The notes under the pieces are model-generated. The model was not told the origin of the DNA. It searched no databases and worked only from the letters and a program-made list of their open reading frames with translations. From contig JAGVQF010000119.1 in NCBI GenBank assembly GCA_020051815.1, forward strand, positions 1-9,125: DNA of 9,125 nucleotides. The letters run 5' to 3'. The translations under genes and the position numbers were made by a program. Positions within the stretch are counted from its first letter, which is position 1; each line of letters begins with the position of its first letter. The stretch is from Candidatus Saganbacteria bacterium. Lineage in GTDB: Bacteria > Margulisbacteria > WOR-1 > O2-12-FULL-45-9 > XYB2-FULL-48-7. This document shows positions 6,336 to 9,125 of this stretch, one piece after another.

Positions 6336-6952
6336 TGAAGACATCAAAATATATAATTGTGATTTGCCTGGCGGCGGCGGCAATATGTTTGACGCAGACA
6401 GCCAGCCCGGCGACCAGGGTGCTGGGGGGCGGGATCGGCATTTTTGGCGGGCTGGCGGAAGAAGGGATCATGGCATTGCCTTCGCTCGAGGTCGTCGGCG
6501 TCTATACTTTCAATGACCGGAACGACCCGCTGCGTTACGGCATGACGTACTATCAATCTTATTATCTTAAAAGCGCGGCTTACGCGACGCTCGAGGCGAT
6601 CATGAGCGATATCAACCTTGCCCTGCAGAACGCCTCACTGCCTTATGAATGCATCGAGGTCGATCGCTATGATCCCGTCAACCAGGGCTGGGAGATGAGC
6701 TCCCGGTGGCGCGATTTTAACAACCAGCCGGCTGTCTATCACACGATCCCCATCTACAGCCAGTCGACAGGCACCGTGACCTATGAGTATACTGCGGCTT
6801 CGCCGGCGGCCAATTTCGCGCTGGGTGATTATGTCTATTTCGGTTTCGGCCGGATCGCCAATTCGGCGACCCTTGAATCCGACGGCTACTGGCAGTATCG
6901 CGAGGTGATCGCGCTGCCCGTCTCGACGATCTTTACCTGGCAGGCAAAATAA
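6335..6952 (+). CDS. Secreted protein of unrecognised family, paralogue 2
   Basis: This is a tandem paralogue of the gene immediately upstream; its function is unknown. The 205-residue protein has a signal peptide (MKTSKYIIVICLAAAAICL, likely cut after SPA near residue 26). A short Gly-rich stretch follows, then the shared domain from LPSLEV (48) to the C-terminal QAK. It lacks most of the Gly/Pro-rich segment that its neighbour carries between signal peptide and domain. The start ATG shares one base with the preceding TAA, and no good ribosome binding site is seen, so translation is probably coupled. The pair may form hetero-oligomers or differ in binding partner; nothing in the sequence decides this. 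Confidence 0.86.
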   Translation: MKTSKYIIVICLAAAAICLTQTASPATRVLGGGIGIFGGLAEEGIMALPSLEVVGVYTFNDRNDPLRYGMTYYQSYYLKSAAYATLEAIMSDINLALQNASLPYECIEVDRYDPVNQGWEMSSRWRDFNNQPAVYHTIPIYSQSTGTVTYEYTAASPAANFALGDYVYFGFGRIANSATLESDGYWQYREVIALPVSTIFTWQAK

Positions 6953-6953
6953 G

Positions 6954-7352
6954 ATGAAAAAGAAAATCATTTTCCCTTTAATTGCGGCTGGTTGGTTGGC
7001 TTTTTTGGTGGTGGCTTCATATGCCCCGCCGATGCCGCCGCCACCGCCGCCCGGGGTAACAACATTGCCACCTCCGACGTCGCCACCGCCAACGCCCGGG
7101 GTGACAATATTGCCACCGCCGACGTTGCCGCCCCCGACATCGCCGCCTGGGGTGCCAACGACAACTATCCCGGCGAGCTTTATCATTTCGCCGCCCAATT
7201 ATGACATTGACGGCGTCGTCGGCCAGACGGCGACGCGCGCCGTGACGATCGAGGTCATCGACAGGAAAGGGTGGCGGACATACACCTGGGAAGTCGAAAA
7301 TTATCCAGCCAGCATGGAACCGACCGCGGGCGAAGTTCCGGAAAAACTATGA
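6954..7352 (+). CDS. Small secreted Pro/Thr-rich protein
   Basis: The 132-residue product has a clear signal peptide (MKKKIIFPLIAAGW, hydrophobic to 22, likely cut after Ala24). A proline-rich segment (25-73) is built on the repeat PGVTxLPPPT. The C-terminal segment of about 60 residues (SFIISPPNYDIDG, then RAVTIEVIDRKGWRTYTWEVENYP) looks like the beginning of a beta-sandwich domain that stops early. The gene starts one base after the previous stop and ends in an ATGA overlap with the next gene. The layout of signal, Pro-rich tract, Thr-rich bridge and FI[IL]S strand parallels the next protein, so it may be a shortened relative. No function can be assigned. A different reading frame overlaps its end, but I see no frameshift relationship. 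Confidence 0.75.
   Translation: MKKKIIFPLIAAGWLAFLVVASYAPPMPPPPPPGVTTLPPPTSPPPTPGVTILPPPTLPPPTSPPGVPTTTIPASFIISPPNYDIDGVVGQTATRAVTIEVIDRKGWRTYTWEVENYPASMEPTAGEVPEKL
7050..7172 (+). repeat. In-frame degenerate repeat coding PGVTxLPPPT units
   Basis: Two units of 45 bp (7050-7094) and 51 bp (7095-7145) and a shortened third (from 7146) each begin with a CC[CT]GGGGT[AG] core and encode a Pro-Gly-Val-Thr start followed by Pro/Thr. They probably form an extended, flexible spacer outside the membrane. Confidence 0.8.
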
Positions 7353-8407
7353 GCAAACAGCGGATAATATTGACGGCAGTTCTCATTTTATCGGCAGTTT
7401 TATTGCCGCAGGCGGCTTTCGCTCCGCCCCCGCCGCCACCGCCCCCGCCGCCGGTCACCACAACTATCTCAACGACTTCGACCACGGCCGGGGTTGGGGC
7501 CACAACTACGACCGGCGCCGGTACAACGACCACGGCCGGAGCCGGGGCTACAACTACGACCCTGCCTTACATATTATTAAGCTTTCCGCTGACGGCCGAC
7601 CTGGCCAAGAGCCCGGTCTATTCCGTCGGCTTCCGGGTTTATGAGAATGGGAAAGAGATCGGCCCGGCTTCGGCCGAAGCAAAAAACCTGGCGCTCTATT
7701 TCCGCTTCCCAATGCCAAGGATCACCGACGTCAGGTTTGGCGAGCGGCTCTACCAGAAAGGGCTGGTGGCCAAAGGCGAAAAGTTCGTTGTCTCGGCTAC
7801 GCCTAAGCTCTCCGCCAAAGTGGAGAGCGATTACGCCATTTCCGCCGCCGGGGTCAGCATCACGGCGCAGGGGTCGGACAGCGGCGCGCTCAAAAACACG
7901 ATGAACATCTCGGAAGTGAACCAGACTTCGGTCAATGCCGTGGCCGGCGAGGTGCGGGGCTTTAGTTTTGCCTACGACGTGCCGGCCGAGCGGCGGCTGG
8001 CCGAGGGCGACAATATCATGACGATCTCCGCGGCCGATAGTTTGGGCGCTGTGACGACGGAAACGTTCGCCGTCACCGTCATGGGCGGCCCCCTGCAGGT
8101 GATCGGGCCGGTGCTGGTCTATCCGGCGCCGTTTAGTATCACCAAGCACGGCCAGTGCGAGATCCAATATGTCCTCTCGCGCGACGCCGATCTCGAGCTC
8201 TACATTATCGCCGGCACCGCCCAGACGATCAAAAAATTCTCGCTCTTTGCCGGCCAGAACGGGGGAGCGGCCGGCTACAACAAGGTCATCTGGGACGGCG
8301 TGACCGATTTCGGCATCCGGGCGGGGAACGCCGTCTACGTCGGCTCGATCGTTTCCCGGTATGACGGCAAACTTTTGGCGCAGTTCAAATTCTCGGTCGT
8401 GGATTAA
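7349..8407 (+). CDS. Secreted protein with Pro/Thr linker and FlgD-like Ig domain
   Basis: The 352-residue product starts at the ATG in an ATGA overlap. The frame is open 26 codons further upstream, but the signal peptide (MSKQRIILTAVLILSAVLL, cut after Ala25) fixes the start here. Residues 26-35 are ten prolines and 36-72 are a Thr-rich, mucin-like linker of TTTT and GAG units. Residues 73-250 appear to be one or two beta-sandwich domains. Residues 251-352 resemble the FlgD Ig-like domain found at the C-terminus of many secreted proteins: VYPAPF (compare YPNPF), IQYVLSRDADLELYI, and VIWDG followed by FGIRAGNAVYVG. In other phyla such domains support sorting or assembly of surface proteins. 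The role here is inference, most likely an exported surface or assembly component. Confidence 0.88.
   Translation: MSKQRIILTAVLILSAVLLPQAAFAPPPPPPPPPPVTTTISTTSTTAGVGATTTTGAGTTTTAGAGATTTTLPYILLSFPLTADLAKSPVYSVGFRVYENGKEIGPASAEAKNLALYFRFPMPRITDVRFGERLYQKGLVAKGEKFVVSATPKLSAKVESDYAISAAGVSITAQGSDSGALKNTMNISEVNQTSVNAVAGEVRGFSFAYDVPAERRLAEGDNIMTISAADSLGAVTTETFAVTVMGGPLQVIGPVLVYPAPFSITKHGQCEIQYVLSRDADLELYIIAGTAQTIKKFSLFAGQNGGAAGYNKVIWDGVTDFGIRAGNAVYVGSIVSRYDGKLLAQFKFSVVD
7475..7561 (+). repeat. Thr/Ala/Gly-coding low-complexity repeat
   Basis: Imperfect units encoding A-G-[AV]-G followed by four threonines give a flexible, potentially glycosylated linker. The run of Pro codons just upstream mixes CCG, CCC and CCA, so the tract is not a simple homopolymer. 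Confidence 0.75.
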
Positions 8408-8420
8408 GGAGAGGAATAAA

Positions 8421-9125
8421 ATGATAAATGACAAATGGCAAATGACAAAATCCAAACAGCCCTCATCCGCTGGCGTTAAATCCGCCCCCTTCTCCCAGTC
8501 CCTCGACTTCGCTCGGGACAAGAGGGAGAAGGGAAGGCGTTTTTGTATTTACCCTCTCCCTCTGGGAGAGGGTGAGGGTCTTCAGCGTTGGCGGGTGAGG
8601 GCTGTTGTCCTGCTTTGCCTTTTGAGCTTTGCTTTTACTTCCGCGGCCCAGGCCACAACTTATTATGTCAGCACTTTGGGCAGCAACGGCAATAACGGCC
8701 AATCCGCGGGCGCGGGCGGGGCCTGGCGGACCGTGACTTACGCGGTGGGGCAGGCGACGACCAGCGGCGATATTATCAACGTCGCGGCTGGGAGTTACCA
8801 GACGGAGACCTTTCCCTTTACCATTGCCGGCGGCGTGACCGTGACGGGCGAGAGCCGCGCCGCGACAACGATCGAAGCGACCGCCGCGGTCGCCGCGATG
8901 ATGACGATGAACGCGAGCAGCGTTTTAAGCAATTTGACGGTGCGGGGCATGTCAACCAGCGGCGGCACGTCGATCTACATCACCACCGCGGGGAACGGCG
9001 TTGACATCAACAACTGTATCATTGACACCGGCACTCTCCCTGCCGCCGCGAGCAGCGGCGTGATCGGTGTTGAAGTCCACAACGCGAACTGCCGGGTAAG
9101 GAATTCTATTCTGTACTCGGCCGGC
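8421..9125 (+). CDS. Secreted DUF1565/beta-helix protein, 3' end outside window
   Basis: I translated this frame by hand: it is open for 235 codons to the right edge. The mature part begins TTYYVSTLGSNGNNGQ and continues WRTVTYAV, GDIINVAAGSY, FPFTIAGGVTVTGES and ATTIEA. This is the usual pattern of DUF1565 at the start of right-handed parallel beta-helix proteins of the pectate-lyase-like class, which are often extracellular. The ATG at 8421 has GGAGAGG 7 nt upstream and lies 13 nt after the previous stop. The signal-peptide core (VVLLCLLSFAF, cut after AQA) only begins at residue 62. The unusual 58-codon leader is a translated palindromic element (8455-8606). An alternative start is GTG at 8595, which would give a normal signal peptide (MRAVVLLCLL) but has no ribosome binding site nearby. 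Confidence 0.85.
   Translation, partial: MINDKWQMTKSKQPSSAGVKSAPFSQSLDFARDKREKGRRFCIYPLPLGEGEGLQRWRVRAVVLLCLLSFAFTSAAQATTYYVSTLGSNGNNGQSAGAGGAWRTVTYAVGQATTSGDIINVAAGSYQTETFPFTIAGGVTVTGESRAATTIEATAAVAAMMTMNASSVLSNLTVRGMSTSGGTSIYITTAGNGVDINNCIIDTGTLPAAASSGVIGVEVHNANCRVRNSILYSAG
8424..8451 (+). repeat. Degenerate 7-bp tandem repeat at start of beta-helix gene
   Basis: Units AAATGAC, AAATGGC, AAATGAC and AAAATCC follow one another directly after the start codon and run up to the palindromic element. They code MINDKWQMTKSK-like sequence and look like short-repeat expansion rather than conserved protein. Confidence 0.65.
8483..8539 (+). repeat. Long hairpin 1 of the palindromic element
   Basis: CGCC (8483-8486) and CCCTTCTCCC (8487-8496) pair with GGGAGAAGGG (8524-8533) and, after an AA bulge, GGCG (8536-8539). 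An inner stem GTCCC (8498-8502) with GGGAC (8515-8519) closes a loop containing CGACTTCGC. I recall this loop core from short palindromic repeats in other genomes, but I could not search for it. Confidence 0.8.
8551..8573 (+). repeat. Hairpin 2, copy of the DUF559-element hairpin
   Basis: ACCCTCTCCC (8551-8560) and GGGAGAGGGT (8564-8573) enclose TCT. The central 21 bases are identical to 5487-5507. In the host gene this codes PLPLGEG, the same peptide and frame as at the end of the DUF559 protein. Confidence 0.85.

Larger units (their letters stand above)
8455..8606 (+). mobile_element. Non-autonomous palindromic element inside the beta-helix gene
   Basis: Terminal arms 8455-8477 and 8584-8606 are inverted repeats: 18 Watson-Crick pairs plus 5 G-T pairs over 23 positions. 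They enclose two hairpins, 8483-8539 and 8551-8573. The second hairpin is the same sequence as those flanking the DUF559 gene, and the arms contain the same CCCTCA-[TC]-CCG core as the ends of the DUF559 element. There is no gene inside. The element keeps the host reading frame open throughout. The identification as a MITE- or REP-like element is inference from structure. Confidence 0.7.

Noticed and set aside
7271..7348. N-terminal extension of the FlgD-like-domain protein
   Set aside because: The 26 extra codons overlap the preceding gene in another frame, and a perfect signal peptide starts at 7349 in an ATGA overlap.
6954..8407. Possible frameshift joining the small Pro-rich protein to the following gene
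   Set aside because: The downstream gene has its own complete signal peptide and start, and the frame upstream of it does not continue the small protein's beta-strand sequence.
7255..8702. Minus-strand open frames opposite the secreted-protein genes, including one of 314 codons
   Set aside because: They are shadows of GC-rich plus-strand genes, and their low-complexity Val/Gly or Arg-rich content mirrors the Pro/Thr codons.

Overview
The window reads as a piece of chromosome from an uncultivated-type bacterium with a moderately high GC content. It combines ordinary core genes with a lineage-specific block of secreted proteins. The pairing of a YggS-family gene with sepF is known from Gram-positive and cyanobacterium-like lineages. 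The secreted block carries Pro/Thr-rich linkers, a FlgD-like C-terminal domain and a DUF1565/beta-helix protein. This fits a candidate-phylum bacterium such as the Margulisbacteria/WOR-1 group, but that placement is inference and no 16S or marker search was possible.

Left part, minus strand (1-3793): rpsB (ribosomal protein S2), tsf (EF-Ts) and polA (DNA polymerase I, running off the left edge) form a tightly packed operon. Stop and start codons overlap at both junctions. A well-formed promoter lies upstream of rpsB (TTGCAT, 17 nt, TAAAAT). Immediately beside it and facing the other way is an extended -10 promoter for yggS (PLP homeostasis), which is followed by sepF (Z-ring anchoring).

Middle (5062-5552): this is a compact element bounded by a 14-bp perfect terminal inverted repeat. 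Inside are two inverted copies of a GC-rich hairpin, and between the hairpins lies a gene for a small DUF559/Vsr-like endonuclease.

Right part, plus strand (5579-9125): one promoter leads into five tightly spaced genes, all with N-terminal signal peptides. Two are tandem paralogues of an unrecognised family. One is a small Pro-rich protein. One has a Pro/Thr linker plus a FlgD-like Ig domain. The last is a DUF1565-type beta-helix protein cut by the right edge. They look like a surface or secreted-protein operon.

The most interesting signal is that the hairpin of the DUF559 element recurs at 8551-8573. There it sits inside a 152-bp element with its own terminal inverted repeats and no nuclease gene. 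This second element lies in frame within the N-terminal coding region of the beta-helix gene. The pair looks like an autonomous and a non-autonomous member of one palindromic element family.
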